Assembly: GCA_964036665.1 (NCBI GenBank)
Contig: OZ038529.1
Coordinates: 15,446,060 to 15,510,059 of the forward strand
Source: Gordius sp. MW1
Taxonomy: Eukaryota; Nematomorpha; Gordioida; Gordea; Gordiidae
Direction of reading: 5' to 3'
Length of the DNA: 64,000 nucleotides
A program made the position numbers and the translations under genes. Shown here one piece after another: positions 54,401-64,000 of the stretch; within the stretch, counting starts at the first letter, position 1; each line of letters opens with the position of its first letter. The notes beneath the pieces were generated by a model. That model did no database searches, had not been told where the DNA came from, and was given only the letters and a program-made list of their open reading frames with translations.

Positions 54401-55510
54401 GTTGTCTTTTGTCAAAATGAATAGTTCTGGCAGCTTAAAACCTCTTTTCGGAAGTAAATCGAGGATAATAGGATTCTCAAATTGGCTTACTTTTATATAT
54501 TTTTTCATGCTCTGTCACATACAATCGAAAAAAATAAATATTTTTACCTCAAAATTTTTCATATATTTTTCTTTGAACCGTATTCATCCGATGAAAGTTG
54601 TCGTTTTCAGACGTGGTTTCTATGATCCCAAGTAAAAATTTATCAGAATCTGAAAACTATTACTTTGAAATCATGATCGCATAGTGCATTTTTGAAAAAT
54701 TAAGCACTCACGTTGCGATACAACAAACTAATCGCAACAAAAAAACGTTGTCTTTTGTCAAAATGTTAGTTCTCGCAGCTTAAAACTTATTTTCGGAAGT
54801 CAATCGAGGATAATAGGATTCTCAAATTGGCTTACTTTTATATATTTTTTTATGCTCTTTCACATAGAATCGAAAATATTAAATATTTTCACCTCAAAAT
54901 TTTTCACATATTTTTCTTTCAACCGTATGCATCCGATGAAAGTTGTCGTTTTCAGACGTGGTTTCTATGATCCCAAGTAAAAATTTATCAGAATCAGAAA
55001 ACTATTACTTTGAAATCATGATCGCATAGTGCATTTTTGAAAAATTAAGCACTCACGTTGCGATACAACAAACTAATCGCAACAATAAAACGTTGTCTTT
55101 TGTCAAAATGATAGTTCTCGCACAGCTTAAAACCTCTTTTCGGAAGTCAATCGAGGATAATAGGATTCTCAAATTGGCTTACTTTTATATATTTTTTTAT
55201 GCTCTTTCACATAGAATCGAAAAAAATAAATATTTTTACCTCAAAATTTTTCACATATTTTTCTTTGAACCGTATTCATCCGATGAAAGTTGTCGTTTTC
55301 AGACGTGGTTTCTATGATCCCAAGTAAAAATTTATCAGAATCTGAAAACTATTACTTTGAAATCATGATCGCATAGAGCCATTTTCAAAAATTAAGCATC
55401 ACGTTGCGATACAACAAACTAATCGCAACAATAAAACGTTTTCTTTTGTCAAAATGATAGTTCTCGCAGCTTAAAACCTCTTTTCGGAAGTCAATCGAGG
55501 ATAATAGGAT
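45427..55510 (+). repeat. Nine-position higher-order repeat (A-I), unit 2 part
   Basis: Same order as in unit 1. Anchors: E 45427, F 45773, H 46464, A 47155, B 47498 (with a C-replacing, converted end), D about 47844, E 48188, F 48534, H 49225, I about 49570, A 49916, B 50259, C 50605, D about 50949, F 51295, H 51986, I about 52330, A 52677, B 53020, C 53366, D about 53710, E 54056, F 54402, H 55093, I about 55439. Successive A monomers are 2761 bp apart (eight monomers), because each cycle lacks one member. Confidence 0.8.
47800..50560 (+). repeat. Eight-monomer insertion specific to macro-unit 2 (2761 bp)
   Basis: Sequence from about 45040 to 47700 is repeated at an offset of 2761 bp. Anchors 45427, 45773, 46464, 47155 and 47498 correspond to 48188, 48534, 49225, 49916 and 50259. 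The rare aaaatgttttc occurs near 45077 and 47838. A private change, tttttgatgctc with G at 46913 and 49674, is present in both copies but absent from the equivalent base in unit 1 (C at 34867). The eight-monomer duplication therefore happened inside unit 2 after the large duplication. Confidence 0.78.
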
Positions 55511-56700
55511 TCTCAAATTGGCTTACTTTTATATATTTTTTCATGGTCTTTCACATAGAATCGAAAAAAATAAATATTTTTACCTCAAAATTTTTCACAT
55601 ATTTTTCTTTGAACCGTATTCATCCGATGAAAGTTGTCGTTTTCAGACGTGGTTTCTATGATCCCAAGTAAAAATTTATCAGAATCTGAAAACTATTACT
55701 TTGAAATCATGATCGCATAGAGCCATTTTCAAAAATTAAGCATCACGTTGCGATACAACAAACTAATCGCAACAATAAAACGTTTTCTTTTGTCAAAATG
55801 ATAGTTCTCGCAGCTTAAAACTTATTTTCGGAAGTCAATCGAGGATAATAGGATTCTCAAATTGGCTTACTTTTATATATTTTTTCATGCTGTTTCACAT
55901 AGAATCGAAAAAAATAAATATTTTTACCTCAAAATTTTTCACATATTTTTCTTTCAACCGTATTCATCCGATGAAAGTTGTCGTTTTCAGACGTGGTTTC
56001 TATGATCCCAAGTAAAAATTTATCAGAATCTGAAAACTATTACTTTGAAATCATGATCGCATAGAGCCATTTTCAAAAATTAAGCATCACGTTGCGATAC
56101 AACAAACTAATCGCAACAATAAAACGTTTTCTTTTGTCAAAATGATAGTTCTCGCAGCTTAAAACCTCTTTTCGGAAGTCAATCGAGGATAATAGGATTC
56201 TCAAATTGGCTTACTTTTATATATTTTTTTATGCTCTTTCACATAGAATGGACAAAAATAAATATTTTTACCTCAAAATTTTTCACATCTTTTTCTTTGG
56301 ACCGTATTCATCCGATGAAGTTGTCGTTTTCAGACGTGGTTTCCATGATAAAAAGTAAAAATTTATCAGAATCAGAAAACTATTACTTTGAAATCATGAT
56401 CGCATAATGCATTTTTGAAAAATTAAGCACTCACGTTGCGATACAACAAACTAATCGCAACAATAATACGTTGTCTTTTGTCAAAATGATAGTTCTCGCA
56501 GCTTAAAACCTCTTTGCGGAAGTCAATTGAGGATAATAGGATTCTCAAATTGGCTTACTTTTATATATTTTTTACGCTCTTTCACATAGAATCGAAAAAA
56601 ATAAATATTTTTACCTCAAAATTTTTCACATATTTTTCTTTGGACCGTATTCATCCGATGAAAGTTGTCGTTTTCAGACGTGGTTTCTATGATCCCAAGT
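53487..56700 (+). repeat. Ten-monomer tandem duplication, copy 1 (period 3450 bp)
   Basis: The block spans the end of macro-unit 2 and the monomers after it. It recurs at 56937-60150. Shared rare features: taaagattta (53598 and 57048), tttaaaccg (53880 and 57330), ctctgtcac, ttttcatatat (54559 and 58009), gaaaatattaaatattttcacc (aaaatatt near 54876 and 58326), catggtc (55544 and 58994), agaatggacaaaaat (about 56246 and 59696) and gatgaagttgtcg (56315 and 59765). The left edge lies at a G/C difference near 53486 and the right edge near 56700. Confidence 0.85.
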
Positions 56701-56936
56701 AAAAATTTATCAGAATCAGAAAACTATTACTTTGAAATCATGATCGCATAGTGCATTTTTGAAAAATTAAGCACTCACGTTGCGATACAACAAACTAATC
56801 GCAACAATAAAACGTTGTCTTTTGTCAAAATGATAGTTCTCGCACAGCTTAAAACCTCTTTTCGGAAGTCAATCGAGGATAATAGGATTCTCAAATTGGC
56901 TTACTTTTATATATTTTTTTATGCTCTTTCACATAG

Positions 56937-59900
56937 AATCGAAAAAAATAAATATTTTTACCTCAAAATTTTTCACATATTTTTCTTTGAACCGTATTCA
57001 TCCGATGAAAGTTGTCGTTTTCAGACGTGGTTTCTATGATCCCAAGTAAAGATTTATCAGAATCTGAAAACTATTACTTTGAAATCATGATCGCATAGAG
57101 CCATTTTCAAAAATTAAGCATCACGTTGCGATACAACAAACTAATCGCAACAATAAAACGTTTTCTTTTGTCAAAATGATAGTTCTCGCAGCTTAAAACC
57201 TCTTTTCGGAAGTCAATCGAGGATAATAGGATTCTCAAATTGGCTTACTTTTATATATTTTTTCATGCTCTTTCATATAGAATCGAAAAAAATAAATATT
57301 TTTACCTCAAAATTTTTCACATATTTTTCTTTAAACCGTATTCATCCGATGAAAGTTGTCGTTTTCAGACGTGGTTTCTATGATCCCAAGTAAAAATTTA
57401 TCAGAATCTGAAAACTATTACTTTGAAATCATAATCGCATAGAGCAGTTTTCAAAAATTCAGCACTCACGTTGCGATACAACAAACTAATCGCAACAATA
57501 AAACGTTGTCTTTTGTCAAAATGAATAGTTCTGGCAGCTTAAAACCTCTTTTCGGAAGTAAATCGAGGATAATAGGTTTCTCAAATTGGCTTACTTTTAT
57601 ATATTTTTTCATGCTCTTTCACATACAATCGAAAAAAATAAATATTTTTACCTCAAAATTTTTCACATATTTTTCTTTGAACCGTATTCATCCGATGAAA
57701 GTTGTCGTTTTCAGACGTGGTTTCTATGATCCCAAGTAAAAATTTATCAGAATCTGAAAACTATTACTTTGAAATCATAATCGCATAGAGCAGTTTTCAA
57801 AAATTCAGCACTCACGTTGCGATACAACAAACTAATCGCAACAATAAAACGTTGTCTTTTGTCAAAATGAATAGTTCTGGCAGCTTAAAACCTCTTTTCG
57901 GAAGTAAATCGAGGATAATAGGATTCTCAAATTGGCTTACTTTTATATATTTTTTCATGCTCTGTCACATACAATCGAAAAAAATAAATATTTTTACCTC
58001 AAAATTTTTCATATATTTTTCTTTGAACCGTATTCATCCGATGAAAGTTGTCGTTTTCAGACGTGGTTTCTATGATCCCAAGTAAAAATTTATCAGAATC
58101 TGAAAACTATTACTTTGAAATCATGATCGCATAGTGCATTTTTGAAAAATTAAGCACTCACGTTGCGATACAACAAACTAATCGCAACAAAAAAACGTTG
58201 TCTTTTGTCAAAATGTTAGTTCTCGCAGCTTAAAACTTATTTTCGGAAGTCAATCGAGGATAATAGGATTCTCAAATTGGCTTACTTTTATATATTTTTT
58301 TATGCTCTTTCACATAGAATCGAAAATATTAAATATTTTCACCTCAAAATTTTTCACATATTTTTCTTTCAACCGTATGCATCCGATGAAAGTTGTCGTT
58401 TTCAGACGTGGTTTCTATGATCCCAAGTAAAAATTTATCAGAATCAGAAAACTATTACTTTGAAATCATGATCGCATAGTGCATTTTTGAAAAATTAAGC
58501 ACTCACGTTGCGATACAACAAACTAATCGCAACAATAAAACGTTGTCTTTTGTCAAAATGATAGTTCTCGCACAGCTTAAAACCTCTTTTCGGAAGTCAA
58601 TCGAGGATAATAGGATTCTCAAATTGGCTTACTTTTATATATTTTTTTATGCTCTTTCACATAGAATCGAAAAAAATAAATATTTTTACCTCAAAATTTT
58701 TCACATATTTTTCTTTGAACCGTATTCATCCGATGAAAGTTGTCGTTTTCAGACGTGGTTTCTATGATCCCAAGTAAAAATTTATCAGAATCTGAAAACT
58801 ATTACTTTGAAATCATGATCGCATAGAGCCATTTTCAAAAATTAAGCATCACGTTGCGATACAACAAACTAATCGCAACAATAAAACGTTTTCTTTTGTC
58901 AAAATGATAGTTCTCGCAGCTTAAAACCTCTTTTCGGAAGTCAATCGAGGATAATAGGATTCTCAAATTGGCTTACTTTTATATATTTTTTCATGGTCTT
59001 TCACATAGAATCGAAAAAAATAAATATTTTTACCTCAAAATTTTTCACATATTTTTCTTTGAACCGTATTCATCCGATGAAAGTTGTCGTTTTCAGACGT
59101 GGTTTCTATGATCCCAAGTAAAAATTTATCAGAATCTGAAAACTATTACTTTGAAATCATGATCGCATAGAGCCATTTTCAAAAATTAAGCATTACGTTG
59201 CGATACAACAAACTAATCGCAACAATAAAACGTTTTCTTTTGTCAAAATGATAGTTCTCGCAGCTTAAAACTTATTTTCGGAAGTCAATCGAGGATAATA
59301 GGATTCTCAAATTGGCTTACTTTTATATATTTTTTCATGCTGTTTCACATAGAATCGAAAAAAATAAATATTTTTACCTCAAAATTTTTCACATATTTTT
59401 CTTTCAACCGTATTCATCCGATGAAAGTTGTCGTTTTCAGACGTGGTTTCTATGATCCCAAGTAAAAATTTATCAGAATCTGAAAACTATTACTTTGAAA
59501 TCATGATCGCATAGAGCCATTTTCAAAAATTAAGCATCACGTTGCGATACAACAAACTAATCGCAACAATAAAACGTTTTCTTTTGTCAAAATGATAGTT
59601 CTCGCAGCTTAAAACCTCTTTTCGGAAGTCAATCGAGGATAATAGGATTCTCAAATTGGCTTACTTTTATATATTTTTTTATGCTCTTTCACATAGAATG
59701 GACAAAAATAAATATTTTTACCTCAAAATTTTTCACATCTTTTTCTTTGGACCGTATTCATCCGATGAAGTTGTCGTTTTCAGACGTGGTTTCCATGATA
59801 AAAAGTAAAAATTTATCAGAATCAGAAAACTATTACTTTGAAATCATGATCGCATAATGCATTTTTGAAAAATTAAGCACTCACGTTGCGATACAACAAA

Positions 59901-60150
59901 CTAATCGCAACAATAATACGTTGTCTTTTGTCAAAATGATAGTTCTCGCAGCTTAAAACCTCTTTGCGGAAGTCAATTGAGGATAATAGGATTCTCAAAT
60001 TGGCTTACTTTTATATATTTTTTACGCTCTTTCACATAGAATCGAAAAAAATAAATATTTTTACCTCAAAATTTTTCACATATTTTTCTTTGGACCGTAT
60101 TCATCCGATGAAAGTTGTCGTTTTCAGACGTGGTTTCTATGATCCCAAGT
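56937..60150 (+). repeat. Ten-monomer tandem duplication, copy 2
   Basis: This copy matches 53487-56700 at 3450 bp with few differences, for example atttatcag for atttatgag near 53605, a T for A in aataggtttc near 57577, and cattacg for catcacg near 59191. It starts inside an H-type monomer (anchor 56815), so the junction monomer is a chimera of H on the left and C on the right. Confidence 0.83.
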
Positions 60151-63100
60151 AATAATTTATCAGAATCTGAAAACTATACTTTGAAATCATGATCGCATAG
60201 AGCCATTTTGAAAAATTAAGCATCACGTTGCGATGCAACAAACTAATCGCAACAATAAAACGTTGTCTTTCGTCAAAATGATAGTTCTCGCAGCTTAAAA
60301 CCTCTTTTCGGAAGTCAATCGAGGATAATAGGATTCTCAAATTGTCTTACTTTTATGTATTTTTTTATGCTCTTTCACATACTATCGAAAAAAATAAATA
60401 TTTTTACCTCAAAATTTTTCACATATTTGTCTTTGAACCGTATTCATCCGATGAAAGTTGTCGTTTTCAGACGTGGTTTCTATGATCCCAAGTAAAAATT
60501 TATCAGAATCTGAAAACTATTACTTTGAAATCATGATCGCATAATGCATTTTTGAAAAATTAAGAACTCACGTTGCGATACAACAAACTAATCGCAACAA
60601 TAAAACGTTGTCTTTTGTCAAAATCATAGTTCTCGCAGCTTAAAACCTCTTTGCGGAAGTCAATCGAGGATAATAGGATTCTCAAATTGTCTTACTTTTA
60701 TATATTTTTTTATGCTCTTTCACATACTATCGAAAAAAATAAATATTTTTACCTCAAAATTTTTCACATATTTTTCTTTGAACCGTATTCATCCGATGAA
60801 AGTTGTCGTTTTCAGACGTGGTTTCTATGATCCCAAGTAAAAATTTATCAGAATCTGAAAACTATTACTTTGAAATCATGATCGCATAGAGCCATTTTGA
60901 AAAATTAAGCATCACGTTGCGATGCAACAAACTAATCGCAACAATAAAACGTTGTCTTTCGTCAAAATGATAGTTCTCGCAGCTTAAAACCTCTTTTCGG
61001 AAGTCAATCGAGGATAATAGGATTCTCAAATTGTCTTACTTTTATATATTTTTTTATGCTCTTTCACATACTATCGAAAAAAATAAATATTTTTACCTCA
61101 AAATTTTTCACATATTTTTGTTTGAACCGTATTCATCCGATGAAAGTTGTCGTTTTCAGACGTGGTTTCTATGATCCCAAGTAAAAATTTATCAGAATCT
61201 GAAAACTATTACTTTGAAATCATGATCGCATAATGCATTTTTGAAAAATTAAGAACTCACGTTGCGATACAACAAACTAATCGCAACAATAAAACGTTGT
61301 CTTTTGTCAAAATCATAGTTCTCGCAGCTTAAAACCTCTTTGCGGAAGTCAATCGAGGATAATAGGATTCTCAAATTGTCTTACTTTTATATATTTTTTT
61401 ATGCTCTTTCACATACTATCGAAAAAAATAAATATTTTTACCTCAAAATTTTTCACATATTTTTCTTTCAACCGTATTCATCCGATGAAAGTTGTCGTTT
61501 TCAGACGTGGTTTCTATGATCCCAAGTAAAAATTTATCAGAATCTGAAAACTATTACTATGAAATCATGATCGCATAGAGCCATTTTCAAAAATTAAGCA
61601 TCACGTTGCGATACAACAAACTAATCGCAACAATAAAACGTTTTCTTTTGTCAAAATGATAGTTCTCGCAGCTTAAAACCTCTTTTCGGAAGTCAATCGA
61701 GGATAATAGGATTCTCAAATTGGCTTACTTTTATATATTTTTTTATGCTCTTTCACATAGAATGGACAAAAATAAATATTTTTACCTCAAAATTTTTCAC
61801 ATCTTTTTCTTTGGACCGTATTCATCCGATGAAGTTGTCGTTTTCAGACGTGGTTTCCATGATAAAAAGTAAAAATTTATCAGAATCAGAAAACTATTAC
61901 TTTGAAATCATGATCGCGTAATGCATTTTTGAAAAATTAAGCACTCACGTTGCGATACAACAAACTAATCGCAACAATAATACGTTGTCTTTTGTCAAAA
62001 TGATAGTTCTCGCAGCTTAAAACCTCTTTGCGGAAGTCAATTGAGGATAATAGGATTCTCAAATTGGCTTACTTTTATATATTTTTTACGCTCTTTCACA
62101 TAGAATCGAAAAAAATAAATATTTTTACCTCAAAATTTTTCACATATTTTTCTTTGGACCGTATTCATCCGATGAAAGTTGTCGTTTTCAGACGTGGTTT
62201 CTATGATCCCAAGTAATAATTTATCAGAATCTGAAAACTATACTTTGAAATCATGATCGCATAGAGCCATTTTGAAAAATTAAGCATCACGTTGCGATGC
62301 AACAAACTAATCGCAACAATAAAACGTTGTCTTTCGTCAAAATGATAGTTCTCGCAGCTTAAAACCTCTTTTCGGAAGTCAATCGAGGATAATAGGATTC
62401 TCAAATTGTCTTACTTTTATATATTTTTTTATGCTCTTTCACATAGAATCGAAAAAAATAAATATTTTTACCTCAAAATTTTTCACATATTTTTCTTTGG
62501 ACCGTATTCATCCGATGAAAGTTGTCGTTTTCAGACGTGGTTTCTATGATCCCAAGTAATAATTTATCAGAATCTGAAAATTATTACTTTGAAATCATGA
62601 TCGCATAGAGCCATTTTGAAAAATTAAGCATCACGTTGCGATGCAACAAATTAATCGCAACAATAAAACGTTGTCTTTTGTCAAAATGATAGTTCTCGCA
62701 GCTTAAAACCTCTTTTCGGAAGTCAATCGAGGATAATAGGATTCTCAAATTGGCTTACTTTTATATATTTTTTCATGCTCTTTCACATACTATCGAAAAA
62801 AATAAATATTTTTACCTCAAAATTTTTCACATATTTTCTTTGAACCGTATTTATCCGATGAAAGTTGTCGTTTTCAGACGTGGTTTCTATGATCCCAAGT
62901 ATAAATTTATCAGAATCTGAAAACTATTACTTTGAAATCATGATCGCATAATGCATTTTTGAAAAATTAAGCACTCACGTTGCGATACAACAAACTAATC
63001 GCAACAATAAAACGTTGTCTTTTGTCAAAATGATAGTTCTCGCAGCTTAAAACCTCTTTGCGGAAGTCAATCGAGGATAATAGGATTCTCAAATTGGCTT

Positions 63101-64000
63101 ACTTTTATATATTTTTTCATGCTCTTTCACATACTATCGAAAAAAATAAATATTTTTACCTCAAAATTTTTTACATATTTTTCTTTGAACCGTATTCATC
63201 CGATGAAAGTTGTCGTTTTCAGACGTGGTTTCTATGATCCCAAGTAAAATTTATCAGAATCTGAAAACTATTACTTTGAAATCATGATCGCATAATGGAT
63301 TTTTGAAAAATTAAGCATCACGTTGCGATACAACAAACTAATCGCAACAATAAAACGTTGTCTTTTGTCAAAATGATAGTTCTCGCAGCTTAAAACCTCT
63401 TTGCGGAAGTCAATTGAGGATAATAGGATTCTCAAATTGGCTTATTTTTATATATTTTTTTACGCTCTTTCACATAGAATCGAAAAAAATAAATATTTTT
63501 ATCTCAAAATTTTTCACATATTTTTCTTTGAACCGTATTCATCCGATGAAAGTTGTCGTTTCAGACGTGGTTTCTATGATCCCAAGTAAAAATTTATCAG
63601 AATCTGAAAACTATTACTTTGAAATCATGATCGCATAGAGCCATTTTCAAAAATTAAGCATCACGTTGCGATACAACAAACTAATCGCAACAATAAAACG
63701 TTGTCTTTTGTCAAAATGATAGTTCTCGCAGCTTAAAACCTCTTTTCGGAAGTCAATCGAGGATAATAGGATTCTTAAATTGGCTTACTTTTATATATTT
63801 TTTCATGCTCTTTCACATAGAATCGAAAAAAATAAATATTTTTACCTCAAAATTTTTCACATATTTTTCTTTGGACCGTATTCATCCGATGAAAGTTGTC
63901 GTTTTCAGACGTGGTTTCTATGATCCCAAGTAATAATTCATCAGAATCTGAAAACTATTACTTTGAAATCATGATCGCATAGAGCCATTTTGAAAAATTA
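60151..64000 (+). repeat. Right zone: short 2- and 6-monomer duplications
   Basis: A variant with catactatcg in place of catagaatcg dominates from 60379 and recurs near 60724, 61069, 61414, 62787 and 63132. A two-monomer offset of 689 bp links about 60345-61034 with 61035-61700; both carry taagaactcacg (60561 and 61250) and aaaatcatag. A six-monomer offset of 2064 bp links 59480-60385 with 61544-62450 (59964 and 62028, agaatggacaaaaat at 59696 and 61760). From 62450 to the window end the monomers are more individual. No gene or unique sequence is present. Confidence 0.85.

Larger units (their letters stand above)
40358..55510 (+). repeat. Macro-unit 2: rearranged copy of unit 1, 15.15 kb, about 44 monomers
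   Basis: Unit 2 follows unit 1 without a gap. Its offset to unit 1 changes in steps of whole monomers: 12393, then 12734 (one monomer more, near 42238-42480), then 12046 (two monomers fewer, at a chimeric monomer near 42860-42880), then 14807 (eight monomers more, near 47713), then 15152 (one monomer more, near 52330-52676). The end matches the end of unit 1 at 15152 (39941 to 55093, 40287 to 55439). Between steps the copies differ by only scattered bases. This is the pattern expected from unequal exchange in a satellite. Confidence 0.85.
1..64000 (+). repeat. Satellite DNA array, 345 bp monomer, about 186 tandem copies
   Basis: Every part of the window can be aligned to one monomer of 343-346 bp, always in the same orientation and without spacers. 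Landmarks recur each period in fixed order: cacgttgcgat, atcgcaacaataaaacg, cagcttaaaacc, gaggataataggattctc, ggcttacttttatatat, a run of seven A, cctcaaaatttttcac, cgatgaaagttgtcg, cagacgtggtttc and gaaatcatgatcgcat. Counting one consensus-like copy gives 61 C and 45 G in 344 bases, about 31% G+C. Copies differ by scattered substitutions and small indels that define subfamilies. Arrays of this kind are typical of centromeric or pericentromeric heterochromatin in eukaryotes; that location is inference. No unique sequence, mobile element or gene interrupts it. Both ends of the window fall inside monomers, so the full array is longer. Confidence 0.98.

Noticed and set aside
1..64000. CRISPR array
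   Set aside because: The repeats are 345 bp and directly adjacent, with no unique spacers, no leader and no cas genes.
1..64000. Transposon, LTR or insertion sequence
   Set aside because: No terminal inverted or long terminal repeats, target-site duplications or transposase or reverse-transcriptase reading frames were seen. The landmarks of the satellite continue through every interval inspected.
1..64000. tRNA, rRNA or telomeric repeats
   Set aside because: No cloverleaf with GGTTCGA-like arm, no rRNA-like conserved blocks and no TTAGG, TTAGGG or TTTAGGG runs were found on either strand.

Overview
The whole 64 kb window is one uninterrupted eukaryotic satellite-DNA array. A single AT-rich monomer of 343-346 bp (about 31% G+C, counted by hand on a consensus-like copy) is repeated head-to-tail on one strand roughly 186 times. 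I see no gene, RNA gene, transposon, CRISPR array or unique sequence between the first and last base. Both window ends cut through a monomer, so the array extends beyond them. The array size, the layered (higher-order) organisation and the lack of insertions suggest centromeric or pericentromeric heterochromatin. CpG is not depleted (about 13 CpG per monomer against about 8 expected), so a genome with little CpG methylation, such as many insects or nematodes, is more likely than a vertebrate or plant. I do not recognise the satellite family and do not name a species.

Layout. 1-9837 is an irregular mixture of monomer variants. 5020-8370 recurs at about 9838-13190 (offset 4818 bp, 14 monomers). 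12416-16362 recurs at 16890-20840 (offset 4474 bp, 13 monomers). 20841-27964 is a more divergent, indel-rich stretch in which several new subtypes first appear. 27965-40357 is a 12.4 kb macro-unit of 36 monomers, followed immediately by a second, rearranged copy at 40358 to about 55510 (15.15 kb, 44 monomers). Inside these units lies a regular higher-order repeat with nine monomer positions (A-I below). The tail of the second unit takes part in a 10-monomer duplication (53487-56700 and 56937-60150). 60151-64000 holds short 2- and 6-monomer duplications of another variant set.

No genes work together here. The content is structural: a monomer with a conserved 8-11-8 bp inverted repeat, runs of A and T, and weak evidence that the 345 bp unit is itself an old dimer of a repeat near 172 bp. 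Shared private mutations allow a partial reconstruction of the order of duplication, deletion and conversion events. Short open frames on either strand are by-products of the repeat. Most can only open with TTG or GTG, and I do not call them genes.
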